Shown: positions 8,550 through 17,768 of the stretch, piece after piece
Layout: every line of letters begins with the position of its first letter
Numbering within the stretch: the stretch's first letter is position 1
Source: JBDNFP01 sp041689775
Lineage (GTDB): Bacteria; Bacteroidota; Bacteroidia; Cytophagales; Spirosomataceae
DNA: 45,624 nucleotides
Reading direction: 5' to 3'
Assembly: GCA_041689775.1 (NCBI GenBank)
Contig: JBDNFP010000323.1
Span: 1-45,624, forward strand
Translations under genes and position numbers: made by a program
Notes under the pieces: model-generated
What the model saw: only the letters and a program-made list of their open reading frames with translations
Database searches by the model: none
What the model was told of the DNA's origin: nothing

Positions 8550-11501
8550 TTAATCAAACGCTTTATCTTCCAGATGTTCATCAAGTTCGAGCTTTGGGAC
8601 TCCTTTGCTCCACCATTCGGGGGCTTGACTTCCTTTCAAGTGATGGTCAAAAAACTCCATCATTCGTACGGAATAATCCTTGCGGTTGGGCATTTTGGCT
8701 AAGCCGTGATTTTCTCCCTTGTATTGAATCAAAACCACGGGTTTCTTCAACCTGCGTAGGGCATTGAAGTACTCAATTCCTTGCGTAAAATCAACCGCAC
8801 CGTCCTTGTCATTATGAAGCAGCAAGAGGGGTGTCTGTACTTTCTTGACGTGGTAAATAGGGGAGTTGCGATTGTAAGCGTCCCAGTTGTCCCAAGGCGC
8901 TTCAAGCCGACCTTGTGAAGCTTCAAAGATAGAGCCATTGGCACCACCGCTATTCCAGTAGATCAAATTATACATCGAAATCATATCGGTAAGTGGCGCA
9001 CCGGCTGCCGCTGCCTTGAACATGGGGGTTTGGGTAATAAGGAACGAAGTTTGATACCCTCCCCATGAGTGGCCGTGGATACCTATGTTGGAAGGATCGA
9101 GAACTCCGGTGGCAATAGCCGCCTTTACTGCGGGTAGCACACACCACACTGCTGACATACCCGGATCATTGAAACGATAAACAATATCCGGTATAAACAC
9201 CGCGTAGCCATTGGAGGTATACATAGCAGGGTTCCAGCCCGTACGGCCGTAGGATGGATTTACAAAGTTGTGTAGCGTCTGCGATAACTTTTCGTAGTAG
9301 TACACCACGGTGGGGTACTTATTGCCCTCCACATAACCCGCTGGCAAAAACAAAGCTCCTTGGAGAGAATCACCTTTATCGCTGATGTAGTTGACTAGCC
9401 GTGTACCCGCTGACCACGCATACTTCCCAAAGTCCGGAGCATTTTGGCTGATTTGTGTACTACCTGTTAATTCGGCTGAGGTAGTGCCAAAGTATTGGGT
9501 AGGTTTGGTGAATGTCTCACTGCTGTACACGAAGTAATCGCTATTTTTTGCTTTCGAAAGGCCACGGATTGTAGCATCTTCCCACAGCAGAGCCTTTGTA
9601 CCTCCAACAATTCCATCCACTTGGGCAATTCCGCTCTTCTTTGTCGTTTCACCGTACATGCGCACGTACATGGGCTTAGAAAGATCGACTCCTTTTTCAT
9701 CTGGATCGAGCTGAAAACGATTTTCGTACCGAATTGTTTCTGATTTGCCGTTCTTGGTAAGGTTGGTATAGGCGGACCAAACCGGCATATTCTTTGACTT
9801 TCTTCCCTTGGTTTCTGGGGTCTCCTCTACGGCTACCTTCCAGATGTCCCAGCCATTACTCAACAGTACGTACTTACTATCGTTGCTCCACCCGATAACC
9901 GGGTAGGGTGGTTGCTTTACGTTATGATCGTCTTCGGTATCCACAAAGGAGGTAGGTACTTTTTCGGTAATATTTTTTGCCGCCTGATCCTTCATGGAAT
10001 AGGCATAAAAATGTCCGTCAGCCCAGTAAAGAAATTTCAATCCATCGGGGGAAGGACTCGGTCCGGCGTAGTAGTTGGGTAGGTAATGCTTCTCTCTCAC
10101 CTTGATCCGGTTGCCGGTAGTAAGATCGGTCAGGTATACATCCGCGTAGTTTTGACCATCGAGGTTAGTATCCCATTCGTATAGTTGATTGTCGGTGCCG
10201 ATGGCAAACTGCTGCTTAGGTGCGATGCGTACGGTCCGAACTGTGCTATCCGAAATCTGCGAAAATTGTTTTGTTACAGGCTCATACATACCTACAAAAC
10301 TGAATCGTTTATCCTGACTTTCCTGTACTTGTTGCTTGGACTGTAACCGATTATCCTGCCAGTTCCAGATCGCCACATCAGGTTTTTCGGCCTTGTCTTT
10401 GCTATTTTTGGCGTTGTCAGGTTTGAGTTTAGCCAATGCCTTGGTGAGTTGATCTACCGTTTTAAGGGTGGTATCTGCTTTCACTTTGGCGAGTTGCTCC
10501 GCTTCTGAGACTTCGTTTTTAGATTCTTCTCCTTTGGTATCGGCCTCTTTGTTGGCTAGGACAATCTTGTGGAAACCAAAAGTTAACCTTGAAAGATCAT
10601 CGGTCCATTGCGGATCCCGATTTGGACTGATCGTCATTCCTTTTGGGAAGTGTAAACTATCCGTTTTCGGATCATACAATACGATTTCCGGGGTAGCGGC
10701 GAGTCCTTTAATGCCAATTAAAGTGTAGAGCGATTCTTTGTATTTTTTATCTTTTGTACCTTTTACCAAGGCGAGAGCCGTGCCTTCTTCATTCCAGTTC
10801 ATGGACTCAAAGCTGGCTTTGTCGGTATCCATGGGGCGGACCACGCCCGTTTCCAGGTTATGAAGTACGACACCATTACCGGCTTGATTTCGGGTATCCA
10901 GCGCCAGCGCCAGCCAGTTTCCGTTTTTATTGAAAGCATACTCAGATACGTTGCCGATATTTTGGGTCTGCTTTTTGCCCAGATCATACAGTAGTAAGTC
11001 GGTTCCTTTTGGATCGGTTGGCTTGGTACCTTCTTCGGGGGCCAGAAGTACCGTCAGATGACTCGACTTTTTACCGTTAAAAGCAAAGGACTTGATTTGG
11101 TCAAATTCCTTTTTATTGGTTGTGCCGAGTTCGAGTAGTACTACTTTCTCGGCTTTCTTTTTATCTTTTTTCTCCTTTTCGGTGGGCGAAATTTTGTAAG
11201 CAAAAAAACGAGAATCATCGGAGAATGCAATCGTAGCCCGCGAGGTAACTCCCACTACATAGACAAAGCGGGTTGTGTCGGAGGTTTTTTGAAGAATCAG
11301 CTCTGCATCTCCTTCGTCGGCACGGGTAAGTAAATAAGCGAACCACGTGCCATTGGGTGATATTTCAGTATTTCCGGAAGAGGAAATGGACTTCCAGGAG
11401 GCAATATCTTTCCAGCTTGGTGCTTTCTGGGCAACCAGTTGGTTGCTTACCAGGAGCAAAATAAGGAATAGAAACTGATTCAGGATATTTGCTTTTTTCA
11501 T
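8550..11501 (-). CDS. Secreted S9-family (prolyl oligopeptidase-type) peptidase
   Basis: This is a 983-residue serine peptidase. It has an N-terminal signal peptide (MKK, hydrophobic stretch, ...LVAQKAPS), a long beta-propeller-like region with repeated WD-type strands, and a C-terminal alpha/beta-hydrolase domain. The nucleophile is Ser812 in GHSWGG. The likely acid is Asp900 in NDKDGAV and the likely base His932 in KGENHGL, in the usual order for S9. The family cleaves short peptides, often after Pro or Ala, and here it probably acts in the periplasm on peptide nutrients. Residues around 120 and 340-390 are Lys-rich insertions. It is transcribed alone, convergent with the histidine kinase. 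The exact specificity (DPP4-, AOP- or POP-like) is not readable. Confidence 0.92.
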   Translation of the reverse strand: MKKANILNQFLFLILLLVSNQLVAQKAPSWKDIASWKSISSSGNTEISPNGTWFAYLLTRADEGDAELILQKTSDTTRFVYVVGVTSRATIAFSDDSRFFAYKISPTEKEKKDKKKAEKVVLLELGTTNKKEFDQIKSFAFNGKKSSHLTVLLAPEEGTKPTDPKGTDLLLYDLGKKQTQNIGNVSEYAFNKNGNWLALALDTRNQAGNGVVLHNLETGVVRPMDTDKASFESMNWNEEGTALALVKGTKDKKYKESLYTLIGIKGLAATPEIVLYDPKTDSLHFPKGMTISPNRDPQWTDDLSRLTFGFHKIVLANKEADTKGEESKNEVSEAEQLAKVKADTTLKTVDQLTKALAKLKPDNAKNSKDKAEKPDVAIWNWQDNRLQSKQQVQESQDKRFSFVGMYEPVTKQFSQISDSTVRTVRIAPKQQFAIGTDNQLYEWDTNLDGQNYADVYLTDLTTGNRIKVREKHYLPNYYAGPSPSPDGLKFLYWADGHFYAYSMKDQAAKNITEKVPTSFVDTEDDHNVKQPPYPVIGWSNDSKYVLLSNGWDIWKVAVEETPETKGRKSKNMPVWSAYTNLTKNGKSETIRYENRFQLDPDEKGVDLSKPMYVRMYGETTKKSGIAQVDGIVGGTKALLWEDATIRGLSKAKNSDYFVYSSETFTKPTQYFGTTSAELTGSTQISQNAPDFGKYAWSAGTRLVNYISDKGDSLQGALFLPAGYVEGNKYPTVVYYYEKLSQTLHNFVNPSYGRTGWNPAMYTSNGYAVFIPDIVYRFNDPGMSAVWCVLPAVKAAIATGVLDPSNIGIHGHSWGGYQTSFLITQTPMFKAAAAGAPLTDMISMYNLIYWNSGGANGSIFEASQGRLEAPWDNWDAYNRNSPIYHVKKVQTPLLLLHNDKDGAVDFTQGIEYFNALRRLKKPVVLIQYKGENHGLAKMPNRKDYSVRMMEFFDHHLKGSQAPEWWSKGVPKLELDEHLEDKAFD

Positions 11502-11642
11502 GTATATAGTAAGGGGTTAGTAAAAATAAAGGCACAAAACGGCCTATCCTAAAGTAGGATACAAAGATGTATTAAATATTTTGGTTGAAAAAGCTATCAG
11601 GAATGCGGTATCAAGGCCAATTTTATCCTCGCGATCAAACTC

Positions 11643-12011
11643 CTATAATTCAGTTTCAATTCGTTCATTTTCAGATTTAATCAGCTCCTCAGCAACTTCT
11701 ATTTCCTTCGATAAATCCGCGTAATGATTTAGTAATAGGCTTGGGGCTTCTTCCGCTTTAATTTGTTGCTCAAACTCTATTACTTTGCCGTACAGAACAG
11801 TTAGAGCTACCATAGCGAAAGTCGGTTTTACCTGATGGGTCAAAGAGGCGGCTTCCGCTAAGTTTCCCTGTTGCAGGGCCGGGCCAATTTGGTCCCAGAT
11901 GGGTAGTGTATCTTCCAGAAAAGTGCTGAACAGTATATTGATCATGGTAAGATCGCTTTCGTAGGTTTCTTCCAGATAGTCGGCGTCGAGTGCCTGATTG
12001 AATTCAAACAT
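11643..12011 (-). CDS. Stand-alone HPt phosphotransfer protein
   Basis: This 122-residue helical protein carries one HPt domain. His59 in the segment LTHQVKPTFAMVAL is the expected phospho-accepting histidine; the HxxKP form is typical of HPt proteins in Bacteroidota. The role would be to shuttle phosphoryl groups between receiver domains of hybrid kinases and response regulators. It has no catalytic domain of its own. It lies on the minus strand between the S9 peptidase and a DUF1684 gene, with 152 bases up to the latter. It may connect the large hybrid kinase upstream in the window with the lone receiver at 12931, but that pairing is inference. Confidence 0.8.
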   Translation of the reverse strand: MFEFNQALDADYLEETYESDLTMINILFSTFLEDTLPIWDQIGPALQQGNLAEAASLTHQVKPTFAMVALTVLYGKVIEFEQQIKAEEAPSLLLNHYADLSKEIEVAEELIKSENERIETEL

Positions 12012-12163
12012 ATAGAGTCTTCGTTTTTTGGATTAAAAAAATAGTTCTTGTCCGGAATTTCAAAATAACGTAGTCTTCACGTCTCCGTCGGTGACGACAT
12101 CCTGAAAGCTAAAAAAGCGATTCATGAGGAGTTGTTACCCTCAAAATAGTAAGAAATGGCACT

Positions 12164-12742
12164 TCAATGTGTTTTGGCGAAATTCTTTTCACCAGCCATT
12201 ACTTTAATTAGTAAACTATTTTCTTTCGGCGGAATCGGACAATTATAACCGTCTGAGTAGGCGCAATAAGGGTTGTATGCTTTGTTGAAATCAAGGGTGT
12301 AGTCTCCCTCTTTAATGTCGCCCATTCTGATATCCATGTACCGTCCACCTCCGTAGGTTTCGTGAGCGCTCGTGGCATCCTTAAAGGGAATGAAAAGGTA
12401 GTCGCGATACATGGGCTGTTGGCGTAGACTCAGACTTTGGTACACGCTCAACGATAGATCCTGGCTATTAATTCTAAAATGAAGCTCGCCATATTTAACG
12501 TATTCTTTTTGAATACCACTATACGTTGGCATTGAAAAAGGCTCACTTTTGGGTGCTTTCACAAAGTTGGCCACGACCTTGTAGGCGGAATCTGGGTCGA
12601 AAAAACGCAAATAGGTTAAGTCTGCTTCTTTGAGGGGAGAGTGTGAATCTTTCAGAAACTCTTCTTTATAGTGAGCCCTGTGGTTCTCGATTTCCACTTG
12701 AAAGCTTTGCCCTTTGGCCAGTAACATGGTATTTAGAACCAA
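12164..12742 (-). CDS. DUF1684 domain protein, start codon uncertain
   Basis: This is a DUF1684 family protein, recognised by the C-terminal signature YGGGRYMDI...DFNKAYNPYCAYSDGYNCPIPPKEN. The family is common in Bacteroidota and its biochemical role is not settled. The frame given starts at a TTG (12740-12742). An ATG lies five codons inside. Upstream the frame stays open to a TAG at 12776-12778 and encodes LRIPVFIFLVLNTMLLAKGQ, which looks like the hydrophobic core of a signal peptide. The natural N-terminus may therefore begin at ATA (12767-12769). A paralogue lies at 21213-21869. The gene is divergent from the receiver gene at 12931. Confidence 0.85.
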   Translation of the reverse strand: MVLNTMLLAKGQSFQVEIENHRAHYKEEFLKDSHSPLKEADLTYLRFFDPDSAYKVVANFVKAPKSEPFSMPTYSGIQKEYVKYGELHFRINSQDLSLSVYQSLSLRQQPMYRDYLFIPFKDATSAHETYGGGRYMDIRMGDIKEGDYTLDFNKAYNPYCAYSDGYNCPIPPKENSLLIKVMAGEKNFAKTH

Positions 12743-12930
12743 GAAAATGAAAACAGGAATTCGTAATATACCGTACTAATGAAATAATAACGCGTAGTTT
12801 CAACCAAATGGTGCTTACCACCAATTTTTTAAACGAATTTAATACTTCCTAAACTCGTAATTTGCGTTCTTGGTAGAATTATACCTAAATTCACCATGCC
12901 AAATCAATTTTAAAACCCGAACAACGCCCC

Positions 12931-13308
12931 ATGTCATACACGAAACGCGTATTGATTGCCGAAGATAGCTCGGTAATTCAAAACTTAGCTCGTAAAATAT
13001 TAGAGTTCCAAAATTACGAGATTACAGCCGTCAAGAATGGCGAACAGGTCCTCCAACTCCTCGAAAAAGAGGGTTTTGATATCATCTTGCTTGATATCAA
13101 CATGCCAATCATGGATGGAATGGATTGCGCTCGTAAAATTCGGGCCTTAGATGATGCTAAGAAATCTAAAACCCCGATTGTGGCTATTACCGGAAATGCC
13201 AAAAACTACACGGACGAAGACTTCAAAGAGGCAGGTTTCAACGATGCCCTCATGAAGCCACTTAACTTTGACCGACTGGTTGAATTAGTGGCTAATCTGA
13301 CAGAATAA
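12931..13308 (+). CDS. CheY-like single-domain response regulator
   Basis: This 125-residue receiver domain has no output domain. The acidic pocket is E11/D12, the phospho-acceptor is D55 in LLDINMPIMDG, and the conserved switch residues are T87 (ITGNA) and K109 (MKP). Such proteins act by protein-protein contact or as intermediates in a phosphorelay. It is followed after 5 bases by the metallo-hydrolase gene, so the two are likely co-transcribed. Whether the hydrolase is functionally linked is unclear. The lone HPt protein about 900 bases upstream and the hybrid kinase at 4888 are plausible signalling partners. Confidence 0.92.
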   Translation: MSYTKRVLIAEDSSVIQNLARKILEFQNYEITAVKNGEQVLQLLEKEGFDIILLDINMPIMDGMDCARKIRALDDAKKSKTPIVAITGNAKNYTDEDFKEAGFNDALMKPLNFDRLVELVANLTE

Positions 13309-13313
13309 GCCAC

Positions 13314-14075
13314 ATGAATGTTACCTTTTTAGGAACAGGCACATCGCAAGGGGTACCCGTTATCGCTTGCGATTGCGCTGTTTGTTGCTCTCTTGATTAT
13401 CGCGATACCCGCCTGCGTGTTTCTGTCTGGATCGAGATAAATGGTAAATCCTTCGTGATTGATACTGGCCCTGACTTTCGTCAGCAAATGCTTCGTGCCC
13501 GGGTCCGGCACCTTGATGCAGTACTTTTTACCCATCAACACAAAGATCATACGGCCGGGCTGGACGACGTCCGGGCCTTTAATTTCTCCCAGCAGAAAGA
13601 TATGCCGTTGTACGGTCGGCAGGATGTATTAAATCAGATCCGCTCGGAGTTTTCCTACGCATTTACCGAAAAAAGGTATCCGGGCGTGCCGCGCCTGGAA
13701 CTCCATGCAATCCAGAATAAGCCTTTCGAAATTGAGGACGTTACTTTTACACCCATTGAGGTGATGCACCACAAGCTACCCGTATTTGGTTTTAGGGTAG
13801 GAGATTTTACCTACATTACTGATACCAACTACATTTCAGAGAAAGAGCTTGAAAAAATAGAGGGTACCAGGGTGCTGGTGTTGGATGCCCTTCAACGGGA
13901 ATCTCACATGTCACACTTCACCCTTTCCCAGGCCCTCGACCTGATCGATCGCCTCAATGTACCAAGTACTTACCTTACCCATATCAGTCACAGGATGGGT
14001 CTTCATAGTAGCGTCGATAATGAATTGCCTCCTAACGTTCGGCTTGCCCACGACGGTCTCAAAATCTCGTTGTAA
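13314..14075 (+). CDS. MBL-fold metallo-hydrolase, PhnP-like
   Basis: This is a 253-residue metallo-beta-lactamase-fold enzyme. It begins with FLGTGTSQGVPVIAC-type residues, then a Cys-rich CDCAVC segment (about 19-24), and the metal motif THQHKDHTAGLDD (HxHxDH), with later histidines in VMHHKLPV and LTHISHRMG. The N-terminal GTGTSQG and Cys cluster resemble PhnP, a phosphoribosyl cyclic phosphate phosphodiesterase, and related cyclic phosphodiesterases. No other phosphonate genes are near, so the substrate may be different. It is the second gene after the receiver, and the NFACT gene starts 70 bases on. Confidence 0.88.
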   Translation: MNVTFLGTGTSQGVPVIACDCAVCCSLDYRDTRLRVSVWIEINGKSFVIDTGPDFRQQMLRARVRHLDAVLFTHQHKDHTAGLDDVRAFNFSQQKDMPLYGRQDVLNQIRSEFSYAFTEKRYPGVPRLELHAIQNKPFEIEDVTFTPIEVMHHKLPVFGFRVGDFTYITDTNYISEKELEKIEGTRVLVLDALQRESHMSHFTLSQALDLIDRLNVPSTYLTHISHRMGLHSSVDNELPPNVRLAHDGLKISL

Positions 14076-14145
14076 ATTTGTGAGTAACTTTACCGTTCTG
14101 GTAGCTGCCTTTAGGCAGTCTTCCTCCATGTGAAATACCCCAGCA

Positions 14146-15717
14146 GTGCATCAGAATTACTACTTTCTTCGTCAGCTAGCTCCCCGTCTTTCCGATGAAA
14201 TGACCGGCAAACACTTTATGGAAGCGTTTAGCCAGGAAAAGGATGAAATCATTCTCGTTTTTGCGGAAGCAAGGGGTAAAAATAATTTTTATAAACCCTT
14301 TTTTCTCAAAGCCTCGCTCCGGGCTGATTTTGCCTGCCTGAATTTTCCCGAGGCGTTTGACCGCGCCCGAAAAAATACCGTGGATCTCTTTACTGCCTTG
14401 TACGACCAGCTGGTTACTGGCGTCCGGGTTTTTGAAAACGAGCGGGCTTTCGGAATCTTTTTAGAAAACGGGCATGTACTCGTTTTTAAACTATTTGGTA
14501 ATCGTTCCAATATTATCCAAGTCAACGAAAAAGGGGAAGTCGTCGATCTTTTTAACAAAAAACTAAGAGGGGATCAGTCGATTAAGATTTCGGAACTGGA
14601 TCGGAAACTGGACCAATCCTACGAAGCGTTTGTTACTAATGAGGCCCGGTTTGAGAGCTTGTTTCCTACCTTCGGCAAGGTAATTAAAGAGTATTTATGG
14701 ACCGAATTGGAGGGAATAGAAGCGCCGGAAAATCGTTGGAAGGTGGTACAGAAAACACTGTCTCTCTTGGATGAGAAAAGCTTTATGCTGACAAAACTAA
14801 ACCACGTGCCAATTCTCTCCTTAGTACCCATTGGCGAGATTATGGAATCCTTCGTGGACCCCCTCCTAGCTCTGAATCGGTATTACTATGCCTACGCCCG
14901 GCTCAGTACCATTGAGAAAGAAAAGGGAGAATGGCTGAGGATACTACGGAAGCGAACCCAACAAACGGAAAACTACCTGTCAAATTCTTTTCAGAAACTG
15001 GTAGAACTCGAAGAGGGGGGCAAAAATGAGGAACTTGGACATATTTTGATGGCTAATCTGCACCAAATTCCGGAACGGGCAGAACGGGTAGAACTCTACG
15101 ATTTTTACCGTGATCAGTCCATAACGATTAAGCTAAAAAAAGATCATACGCCGCAAAAAAATGCGGAAGTATACTACCGTAAAGCAAAAAATGAGAAAAT
15201 AGAAGTTGAAAAGATTCAGGAAAGCCTAGCTGCCCGGGAGAAAGATCTGCAACGTCTAAAAGAATTGTATGAAGTAATCGATGGTATTGAAATGCTACGA
15301 GAGCTGCGGACTTTTGTAAAAAAGAATGGATTAGTTGCGTCCAAAGCAGGGGTAGATCAGGGGCAGTTATTTCGGAGAATTGAGTACCAGGGGTTTATGA
15401 TCTTGGTGGGCAGAAACGCCAAAAACAACGACTTACTCACCCAACAATATGCCTTTAAGGAAGATTTGTGGCTGCACGCCCGGGATGTGTCAGGCTCTCA
15501 CGTGGTGATCAAGTACCAGGCAGGGAAGAAGTTTCCGGTCATGGTAATAGAGCGGGCCGCTCAGTTGGCTGCCTTTTATTCGAAGCGTAAAACGGATAGC
15601 CTATGTCCCGTTATCGTCACCCCAAAGAAGTTTGTCCGTAAGCCCAAAGGGTATCCCCAGGGAGCAGTGATGGTAGACAAAGAAGAAGTAGTGATGGTAG
15701 AACCGATGGGGGAGTAG
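14146..15717 (+). CDS. NFACT family ribosome-rescue / RNA-binding protein (RqcH-like)
   Basis: This 523-residue NFACT protein has an N-terminal NFACT-N domain (HQNYYFLRQLAPRL at the start), a central coiled coil (about 290-400 with EKIEVEKIQESLAAREKDLQRL-like heptads) and a C-terminal NFACT-R domain containing the WLHARDVSGSHVVIK motif near 445-460. The family includes RqcH, which binds obstructed 50S subunits with peptidyl-tRNA and adds C-terminal tails; older annotations call it fibronectin-binding. The start is a GTG at 14146, chosen because the family N-terminus aligns there. It converges with the DUF4230 gene with only 3 bases between stops. Assignment to true RqcH activity is inference. 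Confidence 0.88.
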   Translation: MHQNYYFLRQLAPRLSDEMTGKHFMEAFSQEKDEIILVFAEARGKNNFYKPFFLKASLRADFACLNFPEAFDRARKNTVDLFTALYDQLVTGVRVFENERAFGIFLENGHVLVFKLFGNRSNIIQVNEKGEVVDLFNKKLRGDQSIKISELDRKLDQSYEAFVTNEARFESLFPTFGKVIKEYLWTELEGIEAPENRWKVVQKTLSLLDEKSFMLTKLNHVPILSLVPIGEIMESFVDPLLALNRYYYAYARLSTIEKEKGEWLRILRKRTQQTENYLSNSFQKLVELEEGGKNEELGHILMANLHQIPERAERVELYDFYRDQSITIKLKKDHTPQKNAEVYYRKAKNEKIEVEKIQESLAAREKDLQRLKELYEVIDGIEMLRELRTFVKKNGLVASKAGVDQGQLFRRIEYQGFMILVGRNAKNNDLLTQQYAFKEDLWLHARDVSGSHVVIKYQAGKKFPVMVIERAAQLAAFYSKRKTDSLCPVIVTPKKFVRKPKGYPQGAVMVDKEEVVMVEPMGE

Positions 15718-15720
15718 GGT

Positions 15721-16407
15721 TCACTGTTTGGGATTTTTTTGATCTTTTGTAATTTTAAAAGGCTCAATTCCTGCCTCTAATTCCCGGTAGTCATCAAACT
15801 GTTTCAACACTTTCTGATTTGATTCACTGAGCTCCATCGTTACTTTCCAGCTCATGGAAGCGGCTAGCTGGTACATCATAAGCTGTATCTGATTGTTAGC
15901 AATCCTCGGTAGGTCGCTTTCCATGGCCTTCTCGCTCATGGTTTCCTTGGCTTCGGAAAGAATATTGGTGTAGTCGTCACTTTGGAACCGATTAAGCCAG
16001 CCTTGCTCAATATCGTAAAATTTATAATCCGTATCCATCGAAAGTATCTCTGGACTAGGGAAGTACTCAACCACAATTTTACGTTCGATGCCTTCTACCC
16101 GGAAGCGCACCTTGGCAAAGTCAAAGCCAATAAGTACTTTGGCCTTCGCAATAACCAAAGCTTTCTTTTTATCTTTGAAAATATTCCAAAATTCCTTATC
16201 GTGTTGATAGTGGTAGATCTCGGTAAAGTACCCTTCTGCCATGACTACCTTAAAAACCTTTTCAATCCGATCGAGCAGGACACTGGCCTCCTTGGTTGGT
16301 TCTGACTTGGGACGGCCTTTGCCTACCCAAAAATAAAAGACTCCTATTCCAAAACCGGCACCGACTAGTAATGAAATCAGGAAAAAAAGGAAGGTAGTAA
16401 AATTCAT
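15721..16407 (-). CDS. DUF4230 membrane-anchored protein
   Basis: This 228-residue protein begins MNFTTFLFFLISLLVGAG, a single N-terminal membrane segment (about residues 3-26). The remainder forms a DUF4230 domain with RIEKVFKVVMAEGYFTEIY and an AKAKVLIGFDFAKVRF strand pair. The topology suggests an anchored periplasmic domain. The function is not established. The frame is open upstream to 16581, but that extension overlaps the divergent miaA start and is not hydrophobic in a sensible way, so the ATG at 16405-16407 is chosen. It is divergent from miaA (57 bases) and convergent with the NFACT gene. Confidence 0.85.
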   Translation of the reverse strand: MNFTTFLFFLISLLVGAGFGIGVFYFWVGKGRPKSEPTKEASVLLDRIEKVFKVVMAEGYFTEIYHYQHDKEFWNIFKDKKKALVIAKAKVLIGFDFAKVRFRVEGIERKIVVEYFPSPEILSMDTDYKFYDIEQGWLNRFQSDDYTNILSEAKETMSEKAMESDLPRIANNQIQLMMYQLAASMSWKVTMELSESNQKVLKQFDDYRELEAGIEPFKITKDQKNPKQ

Positions 16408-16464
16408 GATGTTGTATTTTTGTCTGCTGACTAAAATTCTAACAAAAAGAGCACAAACCCAAAC

Positions 16465-17370
16465 GTGACTGAAAAATGCCTTATTGTGGTAGCAGGCCCA
16501 ACTGCCGTTGGGAAAACGGAGCTTTGTCTCAGGCTTGCGAAAGAGTTGAATACGGAAATTATCTCGGCTGATTCCCGGCAATTTTATCGTGAACTTACTA
16601 TTGGTACTGCCAAGCCTACCTCCGAAGAGCTAAACCAGGTACCGCACCATTTTATTAATTCACATTCGATTGCGGAGGAGTATAGTGCCGGTGATTTTGA
16701 ACGCGATACCTTGAAGCTGCTCGATACTTTATTTCAAAATAAAGATTGCGTCATCCTGACAGGAGGTTCGGGGTTGTATATCAAAGCAGTCTGTGAAGGG
16801 TTAGATAATCTGCCCAGTCCTCAACCCGGCCTCCGTGATGAGCTGATGCGAAAACTTAGAGAAGATGGGTTGGAGTTTTTACAAAATGAGGTGTTGCACA
16901 TTGATCCGGTTTTTTCGGCTACGGCGGAGTTTACTAATCCCCAGAGAGTGGTAAGGGCACTGGAAGTTTTTCACTCCTCTGGCCGCACTATTTCCTCTTT
17001 TTACCTTAACAATAAGCCAAGACGGCCCTTTAAGCAAATACTAATTGCCCTTGATCGTGATCGGGTTGAGTTATATCAGCGCATCGAAGAGCGTATGGAT
17101 CAGATGCTATTCGCCGGGCTTATTGAAGAAGCCCTTGGGGTTATGGAGTACCGAAATCATAATGCCTTAAAGACGGTTGGGTACAAGGAGGTATACGGCT
17201 ACCTCGATGGAGACTACGACTCGCAAGAGATGGTGAGGCTATTGAAACAGAATTCCAGACGATACGCCAAACGACAATTAACCTGGTTCAAACATCAGGG
17301 AGATTTCGCTTGGTTTGGTGCGGCTGACTATGATGAAATTCTAAACTTGGTCATAGACCAAATGACTTGA
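16465..17370 (+). CDS. miaA: tRNA dimethylallyltransferase
   Basis: MiaA transfers a dimethylallyl group from DMAPP to N6 of A37 in tRNAs that read UNN codons. The 301-residue product has the P-loop GPTAVGKT at 11-18, the DSRQFY segment near 36-41 that binds the target base, and the GGSGLY motif near 96-101. The start is GTG at 16465, and the family N-terminus (IVVAGPTAVGKTEL) fits that position. A 15-bp hairpin follows the stop and ends the unit. The gene is divergent from the DUF4230 gene. Confidence 0.97.
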   Translation: MTEKCLIVVAGPTAVGKTELCLRLAKELNTEIISADSRQFYRELTIGTAKPTSEELNQVPHHFINSHSIAEEYSAGDFERDTLKLLDTLFQNKDCVILTGGSGLYIKAVCEGLDNLPSPQPGLRDELMRKLREDGLEFLQNEVLHIDPVFSATAEFTNPQRVVRALEVFHSSGRTISSFYLNNKPRRPFKQILIALDRDRVELYQRIEERMDQMLFAGLIEEALGVMEYRNHNALKTVGYKEVYGYLDGDYDSQEMVRLLKQNSRRYAKRQLTWFKHQGDFAWFGAADYDEILNLVIDQMT

Positions 17371-17384
17371 TGGGTGATACAACG

Positions 17385-17425
17385 AAAACCGCCTGAAATA
17401 CTAGTAATAGATTTCAGGCGGTTTT
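17385..17425. terminator. Bidirectional terminator between miaA and the rhodanese gene
   Basis: A perfect 15-bp inverted repeat (17385-17399 with 17411-17425) has an 11-base loop. The arms carry AAAA and TTTT ends, so both convergent genes could stop here. Confidence 0.85.
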
Positions 17426-17443
17426 GTATCAGGTGGTGGTATT

Positions 17444-17749
17444 CTACGCCTCACTTTCCATTTCGCGGTAGGCTAAAATACCTCCGAGAACATTGCGAAC
17501 GTTCGAAAACCCGTTGGCTTGTAAGAATTTTTGAGCGTTACCACTCCGGGCGCCCGAACGGCAATGAATTACAATTTCCTCATCTTTCAAGGCTTCCAGC
17601 TCATCCAGGTAGTCAGGAAAATCACCCAGTGGAATTAGCTTTGCTCCAAGGTTATCGGCCTCGTATTCGTGTTCTTCCCGAACGTCGATAAAGTTAAATT
17701 TCTCGCCGTTTTCAAGGCGTTCTTTAAGTTCTTGTGCTGTTATATCCAT
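17444..17749 (-). CDS. Single-domain rhodanese-like protein
   Basis: This 101-residue rhodanese domain, with no signal peptide, is a likely cytoplasmic sulfurtransferase. It starts MDITAQELKERL, followed by the NFIDVREEHEYE strand-turn. The active-site loop is HCRSGARS with catalytic Cys63, which accepts a persulfide. The short length matches GlpE/PspE-like single domains. The physiological acceptor is unknown. It follows the T9SS-sorted protein gene by 19 bases on the same strand, so it may be the last cistron of that unit. Confidence 0.92.
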   Translation of the reverse strand: MDITAQELKERLENGEKFNFIDVREEHEYEADNLGAKLIPLGDFPDYLDELEALKDEEIVIHCRSGARSGNAQKFLQANGFSNVRNVLGGILAYREMESEA

Positions 17750-17768
17750 GAATCAGAAGAGATTTGAA

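Noticed and set aside
15721..16581. 286-residue form of the DUF4230 protein
   Set aside because: The extra 58 residues overlap the divergent miaA start and do not resemble the family N-terminus, while MNFTTFLFF gives a proper membrane anchor.
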